Shown here one piece after another: positions 34,535 to 46,807 of a stretch of 64,000 bases of DNA. Origin of the DNA: Manihot esculenta (lineage: Eukaryota > Streptophyta > Magnoliopsida > Malpighiales > Euphorbiaceae); NCBI RefSeq assembly GCF_001659605.2, contig NC_035165.2, forward strand, positions 12,148,445-12,212,444. The letters run 5' to 3'. Below the pieces are notes generated by a model that had not been told where the DNA came from, did not search any database, and saw nothing but the letters and a program-made list of their open reading frames with translations. The stretch's first letter is position 1; the number at the start of each line of letters is the position of its first letter. A program made the translations under genes and the position numbers.

Positions 34535-34788
34535 CCTAGGTTCATATGGTCGGACCTAGAGTGTCGGGCTCATAGATGTTCTAGAAGGTCAAGCACAATA
34601 GGAAAATCATGTCCACTAGGATAGGATGTAGAGTCCTGTCTTGAATGATGATGTGAAATGCCATGATTATATGCATGTGCATTAATGATATGCTATGTAT
34701 GTGATGTATGTGATGCGGGTTCATGTGTTTGCACATGAACCATTTGATGCTAATGTTATGCTATGTGTGCTATTTTTCAGTAAACAGG

Positions 34789-36239
34789 ATGAGAGGAACT
34801 CGTCGATCTGCACGATTGACTGGAGTACCACCGGAGGATGAGGGCATGAGTGCTCGTCCCCTGCATTGCCAAGGGCAATGTCTAGCAGGTCTAGCAAGGA
34901 AAGAGCAGTGAGAGACCCTAGAAGGTCTTTGGATATGAATAGAAGCAGATCAGTAAGGGGAACAGTTCAAAGAGGAATGTCAGAGGATGTGGGGGATGAT
35001 ATGGATGTGGATCAAAGGAGGGATGGCAGTCTTGGAGTGAGTATGTCGGAGGAGGGTATGGGAGAGTCCCAAGGAGGCACTCAGGCCTCAGGATTTGTTC
35101 AGCCACCCCAGTACCCACCCTTTTCTCAGAATCCCGAGTATTCGATGGGAGGTACATCGGATTACCCCAGCTTTAACCCTTATCACTCTCACATGCCATA
35201 CCCACCTTTCTACCCATTATACCCACAGTACCCTATGTACCCACCCCCGTCCTTCTAACCAGGTACAACAAACCCTACCCCAGGGGATGCTGCACCTCCT
35301 CCACCATCAGCAGCACCTACTGTCCCAGAAACCCAAATGCCTAAACCTAGCTCATCTGGAGGGAGCAAGGTCAAGATGACCGACTACATGAAGTTGGGTG
35401 CTCCCCAGTATGAAATCGGTGATGACTCGTTTATGTATCTTGAGAGGGTCAGAACGATTACAGATGAGATAGGAGCTGATGACAGTAGAGCCATTCAGAT
35501 GGCCGGGTTCACACTAAAATGCAAGAAGGCCCGTGAGTAGTTCAAAAACTATGTGAACCCGAGATTGGACAGCCTATCATGGGAGGAGTTTGCAAATGAG
35601 TTTGCAGGATGGGCTTTCCCTGACAGTTTAAGGGAGTTGAAGATGATTGAATTTGAGCAGTTAAGGCAGTCAGATGAGATGAGTGTGGATGAATACACAG
35701 ACAGGTTCTTGGAGCTGTTGCCGTTTGCTGGGCAGAATCTGGATATAGATCAGAAGAAGTCAAGGAGGTATATCATGAGGCTCCATTCCAGGTATTCCTC
35801 CTTGATTCAGTCAGCAGAGAGGGAGAGTTTCCATGCCATTGTGGATATGGCTCGGAGGATGGAGGCTAGTGCAATCATCGAAGGGAAAGTTAAGCAGTCA
35901 GTGGCACAGCCTTCTGGTTCCAAGACCCCAGGTGGGGGAAGGTTAGACCCTTCTTCTCTGAGTGCAGCAGCTTCAGACAGTAAAAAGTGGGGTAAGGCCA
36001 AGTCTAAGAAGAACAAGTTCTGAAGCAAGATCAAGTCAAGTCTGGGATTGGGAAGTGGCTCGAGCTCAGGTGCAGATAATGCAGTATGTAGGAAGTGTGG
36101 GAAGCCGCACAAGGGTGTATGTCTGGTTGGGACGACAGCCTGCTTCAGATGTGGGCAGGAGGGACACATGGCTCGGGAGTGTCCTAGAGCAGCTTTTATG
36201 GCACAGTCTCAGCAGATAGCCTCTGGTAGTGTGGCTTAA
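34789..36239 (+). pseudogene. Element B gag, frameshifted and interrupted
   Basis: The start is the ATG at 34789 (MRGTRRSARLTGVPP), shortly after the strong 3' splice-site-like stretch TATTTTTCAG. One base is missing near 34858 compared with C, shifting the frame. The protein resumes as LPRAMSSRSSKERAV, a Pro/Tyr-rich region, and capsid motifs (FTLKCKKARE, EFAGWAFPDS, EFEQLRQSDEMSVDEY). Stops: TAA at 35256 (TAC in C), TAG at 35538 (TGG in A), TGA at 36021 (same codon as in A) and TAA at 36237. The zinc knuckle [15 protein letters not shown] follows the TGA. Capsid and nucleocapsid roles are as in the family; this copy cannot make them. Confidence 0.92.
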
Positions 36240-39200
36240 CCAATAGCTCCAGCCGCGACTCAGGCCAGTGGCAGAGGTAGAGGGAGAGGGGCAGCCTCTT
36301 CTTCAGCGGGTTTCAGAGGTGAAGGTCCATCAGCTTCAGCACGGATCTTCACCATGACACAGCAGGAGGCAAATGCATCAAACACCGTGGTGTCAGGTAA
36401 TCTCATCATTGGTTGTTCAGATGTTTATGCCTTAATGGACCCTGGTGCATCTCATTCTTTCATTGCTCTGAGGGCCGTCGAGAGGTTGGGTTTGATGGTT
36501 TCTGGGTTAGAGTGTCCCCTATGGGTCAGTGGACTCAAGTGTGACTTGTCAGTGGCAGAGTCAGTCTGCCAGTGTAGTCCAGTCTTTGTGGAGGGAAAAT
36601 GCCTTTCTGCCGACCTTGTGGTTCTAGATTTGACAGATTTTGACGTCATTCTAGGGATGGATTGGCTATCTACCCATGATGCTACCTTGGACTGTAGAGA
36701 CAAGGTAGTCAAGTTCAGATGTCAGGATGGGTCAGCGGTTGTCTTCAGAGGAGACAGGAGGGGTACACCTAGAGGTTTGATATCAGCCCTTCAGGCTCGT
36801 AGGCTACTCAGGAGGGGTTGTCAGGGTTTTCTGGCTCATGTGAGAGAGCTGGATAGTCATGTCAGAGAGCCCGCCTCAGTGCCCTTGGTCAGTGAGTTCT
36901 TAGACGTTTTCCCAGACGAGCTGCTAGGTTTACCACCTGCTAGGGAGATAGAGTTCGAAATTGAGTTGATGCCTGGAACCAGACCGATCTTTATCCCTCC
37001 CTATAGGATGGCACCAGCAGAATTGAAGGAGCTTAAGGAGCAGTTGCAAGAGCTGGTAAATAAGGGCTTCATCCAACCGAGTACCTCACCTTGGGGTGCT
37101 CCAGTGCTATTTGTGAAAAAGAAGGATGGATCCCTCAGACTTTGTATCGACTACAGGCAGTTGAACAAGGTCACTACCAAGAATAAGTACCCGTTGCCAA
37201 GGATCGACGATCTATTTGACCAGCTAGCCGGAGCAGGTTGTTTCTCCAAGATAGATCTGAGATCGGGGTACCACCAGCTGAGGATAAGAGAAGAGGATGT
37301 ACCGAAGACGGCATTCAGAACCAGATATGGGCACTATGAGTTCCTTGTGATGCCGTTCGGGTTAACCAATGCCCCTACAACATTCATGGATCTCATGAAC
37401 AGAGTGTTTAGCCAATACCTGGATCACTTTGTTATTGTCTTCATAGATGATATCTTAGTGTATTCCAGGAATGCAAAGGAGCATGCCCATCATCTGAGGT
37501 TAGTTCTGCAAACCTTGAGGGAACACGGCTTGTATGCCAAGTTCTCCAAGTGTGAGTTTTGGTTGAGGAGCATTTCATTCTTGAGGCACGTTGTGTCAGA
37601 AAATGGAATCGAGGTAGACCCCAAGAAAGTGGAAGTTGTAGCTAACTGGCCTAGACCCACTACAGTGACAGAGATTAAGAGCTTCTTGGGTTTGGCAGGT
37701 TACTACAGGAGGTTCGTTCAGGACTTCTCTAAGGTTGCAGCTCCTATGACCAAACTGACTAAGAAGAACCAGAGGTTTGTGTGGACCGACCAGTGTGAAG
37801 AGAGCTTTGAGGAGCTAAAGAAGAGGTTGACTTCAGCACCAGTGTTAGCTCTGTCATCTAGTAATGAAGACTTCTCAGTGTATTGTGATGCGTCCCGAGT
37901 GGGACTGGGTTGTGTGCTAATGCAGAATGAAATGGTGATTGCTTATGCTTCTAGACAGCTGAAGAAGCATGAGTTGAATTACCCTACACATGACCTAGAA
38001 ATGGCAGCGATGATCTTTGCACTCAAGATGTGGAGACACTACTTTTATGGGGTAAAATGTGAGATCTTCACAGATCATAAGAGCCTGCAGTACATCCTGA
38101 GTCAAAGAGAGCTGAATTTGAGGCAGAGAAGATGGGTAGAACTGCTCAGTGACTATGATTGCAAGATTCAGTACCATCCGGGTAAGGCGAATGTTGTGGC
38201 AGACGCCTTAAGCCGGAAATCACTTGGCAGTTTGTCCCATATTTCAGCAGAGAGAAGACCAGTGGTGAGGCAGTTCTTCGTGCTCATTAATGAAGGTTTA
38301 CAGTTGGAGTTGTCTGGTACAGGTGCTTTGATAGTCCAGATGAGAGTAACACCCGTGTTTCTGGAGCAGGTGGCTCAGAAACAGCACGAGGACCCAGAGT
38401 TAGTAAAGATTGCCAGGACTGTTCAGTCAGGCAAGAATGAAGAGTTCAGATTTGACAGCAAGGGGATCCTCCGCTATGGGAATAGATTGTGTGTACCAAA
38501 TGACGTGAGTTTAAAGGGAGACATTATGAGGGAAGCTCATAATGCCAGATACAGTGTTCACCCGGAAGCCACCAAAATGTACCAAGATCTGAGAAGAGTT
38601 TATTGGTGGCCAGCTATGAAGAGAGAAGTGGCACAGTTTGTGTCAGCCTGCGAAGTATGTCAGAGGGTGAAGCTGGAACATCAGAAGCCGGCTGGATGCT
38701 TAACCCACTACCTATTCCAGAGTGGAAATGGGAGAATATTGCTATGGACTTCGTGGTGGGGTTACCGGCATTGTCCAACAGGTTAGACTCCATATGGGTG
38801 ATTGTGGACAGACTGACTAAATCTGCTCACTTCATTCCTGTCAGGAGTAACTACTCTGTGGACAAATTGGCGCAGGTGTATGTTGATGAGGTTGTCAGGT
38901 TGCATGGGGTTCCTGTTTGAATAGTGTCTGATAGAGGACCCCAGTTCACCTCCAGGTTTTGGCAGAGTCTGCAAAATGCTATGGGTACCAGGTTGGATTT
39001 TAGTACTGCTTTCCATCCTCAGACGGACGGACAATCAGAGAGGACCATCCAAACAATAGAGGATATGCTCAGAATGTGTGTGCTGGATTTTGGGGGTTCT
39101 TGGAGGCAGCATCTACCTTTGGTGGAGTTTGCCTACAATAACAGCCATCATGCTAGCATCGGGATGGCTCCATATGAAGCTTTGTATGGAAGGAAGTGCA

Positions 39201-39781
39201 GGTCGCCTGTCTGTTGGGAGGAAGTTGGAGAAAGGGCCTTGGCAGGTCCTGAGCTAGTAGAGATCACCAGCAGAGTGGTGCCCATAATCAGAGAAAGGAT
39301 CAAGACTACTGTGAGCAGGCAAAAGAGTTATGCAGATATCCGCAGAAGGCAAGTAGAGTTTCAGGAGGGGGATTTGGTATTGCTCAAGGTGTCTCCAATG
39401 AAAGGGGTGATTTGGTTCGGAAAAAAAGGTAAGCTAGCTCCACGGTACATCGGACCCTTTGAGATCTTGCAAAGGATTGGGAATGTATCGTATAAACTAG
39501 ATTTACCTGCTTCAATGGAGAGAATCCATCCGGTTTTCCATGTTTCTATGCTACGAAAGTTTGTGTCAGATCCGGGTAAGGTTCTTAGTGAGCCTAATGT
39601 GGAGATCCAAGAAGATCTCACCTATGTTGAGCAGCCAGTACGGATCCTAGACACCCAAATCAGGAAGCTAAGGAACAAGGAAATCCCGATGGTGAAAGTC
39701 CTTTGGAATCACCACAACATCGAAGAGTGTACCTGGGAGACACGGGAGTCCATGCTCCAGCAATATCCTCATCTCTTCTAA
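36240..39781 (+). pseudogene. Element B pol, one frameshift and one stop
   Basis: A long frame (36354-38786) carries protease ([10 protein letters not shown]), RT ([19 protein letters not shown], catalytic FIDD), RNase H ([27 protein letters not shown]) and the integrase zinc finger. One base is lost near 38695 relative to A (GCTGGATG for GCTGGAATG), shifting the frame just before the integrase core. The core continues as MDFVVGLPA, then a TGA at 38918, then [22 protein letters not shown] and the chromodomain-like tail to the stop at 39779-39781. The active-site motifs look unchanged, so B is the least damaged pol here, but it needs two corrections to be read through. Confidence 0.95.
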
Positions 39782-39843
39782 GGTGAGTTTTATGTGCTTT
39801 GTTGTGTGTTTATATTTTTATGCCATGCTAATGTTTGTTTGGT

Positions 39844-39945
39844 GAACATTCGGGGACGAATGTTCTTAAGGGGGGAAGAATGTAATACCCGGCTAGACTC
39901 CGGTGTCGGAATTCCTACCGTCCGGTGGAATCTCGGATGTCGAAA
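39844..39945 (+). other. Stem-loop, polypurine tract and 65-bp 3' LTR stub of B
   Basis: GAACATTCG/CGAATGTTC (39844-39865) around GGGA, then TTAAGGGGGGAAGAA up to 39880, then TGTAATACCCGGCTAGACTC and on to GATGTCGAAA at 39945. The next bases, TTTCCTTGTTCC, are the reverse complement of element C pol. At most one base is shared at the join. Confidence 0.92.
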
Positions 39946-42900
39946 TTTCCTTGTTCCTTAGCTTTTTGATCTGGGTGTCTATGATCCGTACTAGCTGCTC
40001 AACATAAGTGAGATCTTCTTGGATCTCCACATCAGGTTCACTAAGAACCTTGCCCGGATCTGACACGAATTTCCTCAACAAAGAAACATTGAAAACCGGA
40101 TGGATTCTCTCCATTGAAGCATGTAGGTCCAACTTGTACGATACATTCCCAATCTTCTGCAAGACCTCAAAGGGTCCGATGTACCGTGGAGCTAGCTTAC
40201 CTTTCTTCCCGAACCGAATCACCCCCTTCATAGGAGACACCTTGAGCAATACCAAATCCCCCTCCTGAAACTCTACTTACCTTCTGCGGATATCTGCATA
40301 ACTCTTTTGCCTGCTCACAGCAGTCTTGATCCTTTCTCTGATTATGGGCACCACTCTGCTGGTGATCTCTACTAGCTCAGGCCCTGCCAAGGCCCTTTCT
40401 CCAACTTCTTCCCAACAGACAGGTGACCTGCACTTCCTTCCATATAGAGCTTCATATGGAGTCATCCCTATACTAGCATGATAGCTGTTATTGTAGGCAA
40501 ACTCCACCAAAGGTAGATGCTGCCTCCAAGAACTGCCAAAATCTAGCACACACATTCTGAGCATATCTTCTATTGTCTAGATGGTCCTCTCTGACTGTCC
40601 GTCAGTCTGAAGATGGAAAGCAGTGCTGAAGTCCAACCTGGTACCCATGGCGTTCTGCAGACTTCGCCAAAACCTGGAGGTAAACTGGGGCCCTCTATCA
40701 GACATTATTGAAACAGGAACCCCATGCAACCTGACAACCTCATCAACATACACCTGCGCCAACTTGTCCACAGAATAGCCACTCCTGACAGGGATGAAGT
40801 GAGCAGATTTGGTTAGTCAGTCCACAATCACCCATATGGAGTCCAATCTGTTGGACGCTGCCGGTAACTCCATTATGAAGTCCATAGCTATATTCTTCCA
40901 TTTTCACTCTGGAATAGGTAGTGGGTTGAGCATTCCAGCCGGCTTCTGATGTTCCAGCTTCACCCTCTGACATACTTCGCAGGCTGACACGAACTGTGCC
41001 ACTTCTCTTTTCATAGCTGGCCACCAATACACTCTCTTCAAATCTTGATACATCTTGGTGGCTCCAGGGTGAACACTGTATTTGGCATTATGAGACTCTC
41101 TCATAATGTCTCCCTTTAGACCCACGTCATCTGGTACACACAATCTATTCTCATAGGGGAGGATCCCTTTGCTGTGAAATCTGAACTTTTCGTCCTTGCC
41201 TGACTGAACAGTTCTGGCAATCTTCACTAACTATGGGTCCTCGTGCTATTTCTGAGCCACCTGCTCCAGAAACACGGGTGCCACTTTCATCTAGGCTATC
41301 AAAGCACCTGTACCAGACAACTCCAACTGCAAACCTTCATTAACAAGCTCGAAGAACTGCTTCACCACTGGCCTCCTCTTTGCTGAAATATGGGACAAAC
41401 TGCCAAGTGATTTTCGGCTTAAGGCGTCTGCCACAATATTAGCCTTATCCGGATGGTACTGGATCTTGCAATCATAGTCACTAAGCAGTTCCACCCATCT
41501 TCTCTGCCTCAAATTCAACTCTCTCTGACTCAAGATATACTGCAGGCTCTTATGATCTGTGAAGACCTCACATTTTACCCTATACAGGTAGTGCATCCAC
41601 ATCTTGAGTGCAAAGATTACAGCTGCCATCTCTAGGTCATGTGTAGGGTAATTCAACTCGTGCTTCTTCAGCTGCCTAGAAGCATAAGCAATCACCCTTT
41701 CATTCTGCATTAACACACAACCTAATCCCACACGGGATGCATCACAATAGACTGTGAAGTCCTCATTACTAGTCGGCAGAGCTAACACCGGTGCTGAAGT
41801 CAACCTTTTCTTTAGCTCCTCAAAGCTCTCCTCACACTGGTCGGTCCACACAAACCTCTGGTTCTTCTTCTTAGTCAATCTGGTCATAGAAGCTGCAATT
41901 TTTGAGAAGTCCTGAACGAACCTCCTGTAGTAACCTGCCAAACCCAAGAAGTTTTTGATCTCTGTCGCCATAGTGGGTCTAGGCTAGTTAGCTACAGCTT
42001 CCACCTTCTTAGGGTCCACTTCGATTCCATTTTCTGACACAATATGCCCCAAGAATGAAATGTTACTCAACCAGAACTCACACTCGGAGAACTTGGCATA
42101 CAAGCCGTGTTCCCGCAAGGTCTGCAAAACCAACCTCAGATGATGGGCATGCTCCTCTGCATTCCTGGAATACACTAAGATATTATCTATAAAGACAATA
42201 ACAAAGTGATCCAGGTACTGACTGAAAACTCTGTTCATGAGATCCATAAATGCTGCAGGGGCATTGGTTAACTCGAACGGCATCACAAGAAACTCATAGT
42301 ACCCATATCTGGTTCTGGATGCCGTCTTCGGCACATCCTCTTCCCTTATCCTCAGCTGATGGTACCTGGATCTCAGATCTATCTTGAAGAAACAACCTGC
42401 TCCTGCTAGCTGGTCGAATAGATCATCGATCCTTGGCAACGGGTACTTATTCTTGGTAGTGACTTTGTTCAACTGCCTGTAGTCGATACAAAGTCTAAGG
42501 AATCCATTTTTCTTTTTCACAAACAGCACTGGAGCACCCCAAGGTGAGGTACTAGGTCGGATGAAGCCCTTATCTACCAGCTCTTGCAAATGCTCCTTAA
42601 GCTCCTTCAGTTTTGCTGGTGCCATCCTGTAGGGAGGGATAGAGATCGATCTGGTTCCAGGCATCAACTCAATTTCAAACTCTATCTCCCTAGCAGGTGG
42701 TAAACCTGGCAGCTCGTCTGGAAAAACATCTAAAAACTCTCTACCCACGGGCACTGAGGCGGGCTCTCTGACCTGAATATCTAGCTCTCTCACATGAGTT
42801 AGAAAACCCTGACAACCCCTCCTGAGCAGCCTACGAGCCTGTAGGGCTGATATCAAACCTCTAGGTGTACCCCTCCTGTCTCCTCTGAAGACAACCTCTG

Positions 42901-43543
42901 ATCCATCCTGACATCTGAACCTGACTACCTTGTCTCTGCAGTCCAAGGTAGCACCATGGGTAGATAGCCAATCCATCCTTAGAATGACGTCAAAATCTGT
43001 CAAATCTAGAACCACAAGGTCGGCAGAAAGGCATCTTCCCTCAACAAAAACTGGACTACACTGGCAGACTGACTGTGCCACTAACGGATCACACTTGGGT
43101 CCACTGACCCATAAGGGACACTCTAACCCAGAGACCATCAACCCCAACCTCTCGACGGCCCTTGGAGCAATAAAATAATGCGATGCACCAGGGTCCATTA
43201 AGGCATAAACATCAGAACAACCAATGATGAGATTACCTGACACCACTGTGTTTGATGCATTTGCCTCCTGCTGAGTCATCGTGAAGATCCGTGCTAGAGC
43301 TGATGGACCTTCACCCCTGAAACCCGCTGAAGAAGAGGCTGCCCCTCTGCCTCTGCCTCTGCCAATGGCCTGAGTCGCGGCTGGAGCTACTGGCTGAGCC
43401 ACACTACCAGAAGCTGTCTGTTGGGACTGTGCCACAAAAGCTGCTCTAGGACACTCCCGTGCCATGTGTCCCTCCTGCCCACATCTGAAGCAGGCTGTCG
43501 TCCCAAACCGACATACTCCTTTGTGCGGCTTTCCACACTTCAT
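39946..43543 (-). pseudogene. Element C pol (minus strand), many stops, 3' end lost
   Basis: A single minus-strand frame with nonsense codons but no frameshift: stops lie at about 41984 (TGG to TAG), 41291, 41248, 41228, 40904, 40820, 40577 and 40274. Motifs: [15 protein letters not shown], protease [25 protein letters not shown] with the catalytic box FIDN instead of FIDD (the second Asp is lost), RNase [11 protein letters not shown], integrase [27 protein letters not shown] and GPFEVLQKIG. It ends after KLRNKEI at the junction at 39946, so the chromodomain-like tail and stop codon are missing. Confidence 0.93.
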
Positions 43544-44313
43544 ACATACTGCATTAAATGCACTTGAGCTCGAGCCATTTTAAACCATTCTCGAGCCTTT
43601 TTGCACTTTAGTGTGAACCCAGCCATCTGAATGGCTCTACTATCATCAGCTCCTATCTCATCTGTAATCATCTTGACCCTTCCAAGGTACTCAAAAGGGT
43701 CATCACCTGTTTCATACTGGGGAGCACTCAGCTTCATGTAATCGGTCATCTTGACCTTGCCCCCTCCAGATAAGCTAGGCTTAGGTACTTGGGTTTCTGG
43801 TTCTGCTGGTGGTGGAGGTGTAACATCCCCTGGGTTAGGGTTTGCTGTATTTGGGTAGAAAGATGGGGGTGGGTACATAGGGTACTGTGAGTATGGTGGG
43901 TAGAAAGGTGGGTATGGCATATGAGAGTGGTAAGGGCTAAAGCTAGGGTAATCCGATGTACCTCCCATCGAATACCAGGGATTCTGAAAAAAGGGTGGGT
44001 ACTGGGGTGGCTGAACAAATCCCGAGGCCTGAATGCCTCCTTGGGACTCTCCCATGCCCTCTTCCGACATACTCACTCCAAGACTGCCATCCCTCCTCTG
44101 ATCCACATCCATATCATCCCCCACATCTTCTGACATTCCACCTTGAATTGTCCCCCTTCTGCTCACATCAAAAGACCTTCTAGGATCCCTTGATGTTCTC
44201 TCCCTGCTAGACCTGCAGGACATTGCCCTAGGCAATGCAGGAGGACGGGCATCTGTGCCCTCATCCTGGGGTGGTACTCCAGTCAATCGTACAGATCGAT
44301 AAGTTCCTCTCAT
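43540..44313 (-). pseudogene. Element C gag with about 0.5-kb internal deletion
   Basis: Starts at ATG 44313 (MRGTYRSVRLTGVPPQDEG) and runs through ARPPALPRAMS, DVGDDMDVDQRRDGS and the Pro/Tyr-rich region to [13 protein letters not shown]. It then jumps, near 43578, to sequence just upstream of the zinc knuckle ([11 protein letters not shown], stop). The capsid core (NY..RLDSLSWEEF to the basic KKNKF end) present in A and B is missing, and the jump shifts the frame relative to pol. Upstream, the leader is interrupted by solo LTR E. Confidence 0.9.
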
Positions 44314-44339
44314 CTTGCTTACTGAAAAACAACACCCAA

Positions 44340-46558
44340 TGTAATACCCGGCTAGACTCCGGTATCGAAATTCCTACCGTCCGGTGGAACCTCGGATGTC
44401 GGAGATCTCTAGAAGGGTAGAATCATGTTTTATAAAAATGTTTTCATGTTTTAATGGTTTTAAGTATGAAATTAAATGAGTTTTTGCATGAAAAGTCCTT
44501 GGAGGAAAACCCAGGTTCGGCCGCCGAAAGTCAAGTTCGGCCGCCGAACATGCATGCGTTCTGGAGGCACGTTAGGCCCCCGAAAGCATGAGTGAGGGAA
44601 GTCCAGGTTCGGCTGCCGAACCTCATGTTCGGCCGCCGAACATGGCATGCATGCGGAGGCACATTCGGCCCCCGAACGTGGTCTGGCCAGCCACTATAAA
44701 AGGGCCCTTTAGCCGAAAACGGGCGAGCTTTTTTCCCATTTTCGGCCAAGGTGAGCTCTCTGCCGTCCCTCACCCATTTTTTGATGTTCTTCCTCTAAAT
44801 CTTTCAAGATTTTCACTTGTTTTCACTTGGTTTGGAAGATTTTAGCTTTTGAAACAAGTTTTGGAGCTTTGGGAACTCAGGAGCTCATTTTCGTGGATCT
44901 CCAAGTTTAGGTCGTCTCCCTCTCGATCTTCAAGAGGTAAGAGCCGATCTTAAGCTCCTTATGTGTTTTAAATAAGTTTTATGCAAGATCTATGGGTAGA
45001 AATGCATGTTAGGGTATATGTTGAGTTTAGGAGTTAATATTGATGTTTTGAACAATGTGGCATGTTTGAGTATGCTTGAAGTGTTGTAGTTGGGGTATTT
45101 GATGTTTTGAGGCCCCTAGGATCTTGTATGCATGTTTTGGTTGAGATTTATACACGATTGGTGAGTTTGGAGGCGAAAATGCACAAAGGAGCCAAGTTTC
45201 TGCCCTTTGGCAGAAACCAGGTTCGGCAGCCGAAGGCACTTTCGGCCGCCGAACATGGCTGGGGAGGCAGGCCTTTCGGCTGCCGAAGTTGCCCCCGAAA
45301 AGAGACTTTCGTCTCTGTCTGGCACTTTCGGCCGCCGAAGGTGCCGCCGAACCTACCTGAGTTTCGTCTCTGTCCAGGACTTTCGGCCGCCGAAGGTGCC
45401 GCCGAAAGTGCCCTGTTCAGCCACTTCATGCATATCTCTATGTGATATTTTCAGGATGTTTTAGGGGGTTTTTGGGGAATATGTTAGAGTCATGTTTATG
45501 TATGTTTGGTCCCTCATTAGAGTCCACCTGTGTAGGTTCGGACCCGAGGAACCAAGGACCCCAGTAGTGAGCCAGCTGCTACAGAGTTTGTCAGAGTCAG
45601 CCAGAGGTGAGTGGAACTAAACTTAACCTTTTAAATTAAGAAATGAAATGCTTTTATCATGCTTCATGATCATATTATAGGTTGTTTGCATTAGAATTCA
45701 CGACTATGCCGCATTGTATTGTTGTGATAGATGATAGTGGATGGACATTAGGATGATTCATTAGCCTTCTGGATACGAAGTCCTGTGGTGCCCATAATAG
45801 GGCCGGGCAATACGAAGTCCTGTGGTGCCCATAATAGGGCCGGGCAATAGCTCCGAGTACGAAGTCCTGTGGTGCCCATAATAGGGCCGGGCAATACGAA
45901 GTCCTGTGGTGCCCATAATAGGGCCGGGCATGGAGCTGAGGGATTTTTGAATCAGTCCATCCGTGGTGTGATTTGTTTGTGCAGTGACGCATTTCATGAT
46001 GGCATGTTTTAAATATTTTCTTTTATAGTTCTACTCACTGGGCATCTAGCTCACCCCTCTCCCCTAACCCCCAGGTTTGCAGGTACGGGATAGATAGAGA
46101 AGGCAAGACGAGAAAAAGTCATATGTATGAAATAGTTAGTTTGTGGACATGACAATTGTATTATGATGAAATGTAAGAATATTCAGGATGTTATGTAATG
46201 AGGTTATTGAGGATAGAGTTGTGCTTGACCATAATATATTGTTAATCCTTTTTGTATATACATGATCTTATGTTATGATGTTTATGTAAACTAACTCAAC
46301 ACAGGTTGTTTTGCCTTTAAGGCTTGATGAGATCCCACAGAGGGACTATGTTATGTATATGTTCAGAGTATGCACAGGTTGAGTTAGTAGATGACAGTTT
46401 GTATGAAGAAAAGTTTTAATTTTTTTATGCATGTTGTTGATCATGTATGGGATTATACAGGTTTACAGGTTATATGTCAGGCTTGCTACGGGTCCCGGCG
46501 GCCTTAAGTCGACCCGGATCCTAGCGCCGGTAGCGGTCCGGATTTCCGGGGCGTTACA
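44340..46558 (+). repeat. Solo LTR E
   Basis: 2219 bp, TGTAATACCCGG...GGGGCGTTACA, with a perfect target duplication CCCAA (44335-44339 and 46559-46563). It lies in the leader of element C, in opposite orientation to C. TATA box at about 44695; intron-like segment 44937-45535 (CAAGAG/GTAAGA...CTGTGTAG/GTTCGG); four units of ACGAAGTCCTGTGGTGCCC at 45774-45930, spaced about 37-47 bp. A solo LTR with a clean duplication indicates LTR-LTR recombination of a former full element. Closest in the window to the deleted LTR at 9548. Confidence 0.97.
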
Positions 46559-46807
46559 CCCAACACATAAACATTAGCATCAAATGGTTCATGTACAAAC
46601 ACATGAACCCGCATCACATACATCACATACATAGCATATCATCAATGCACATGCATAAAATCATGGCATTTCACATCATCATTCAAGACAGGACTCTGCA
46701 TCCTATCCTAGTGGACATGATTTTCCTATTGTGCTTGACCTTCTAGAACATCTATGAGCTCGACACTCTAGGTCCGACCATATGAACCTAGGGCTCTGAT
46801 ACCAATC
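46559..46807 (-). other. Leader and primer binding site of element C
   Basis: The reverse complement matches the B leader (CATGAACCATTTGATGCTAA, GTGCATTGATGATATG). GCTCTGATACCA at 46793-46804 is the primer site TGGTATCAGAGC read on the minus strand. Confidence 0.92.

Larger units (their letters stand above)
32210..39945 (+). mobile_element. Chromovirus B, 3' LTR truncated
   Basis: 5' LTR 32210-34519, primer site, gag, pol and polypurine tract are in the usual order. The 3' LTR starts at 39881 but stops after 65 bases, at 39945, where sequence of element C in opposite orientation begins. The left flank AATTT would be the target site; the right copy is gone. Same family as A and C, with protein similarity throughout. 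Confidence 0.95.

Noticed and set aside
34520..46800. Inverted arms as one palindromic element
   Set aside because: Arms belong to two separately inserted elements, B and C; C has its own ACTTC target duplication and the arms differ in stops, indels and LTR length.
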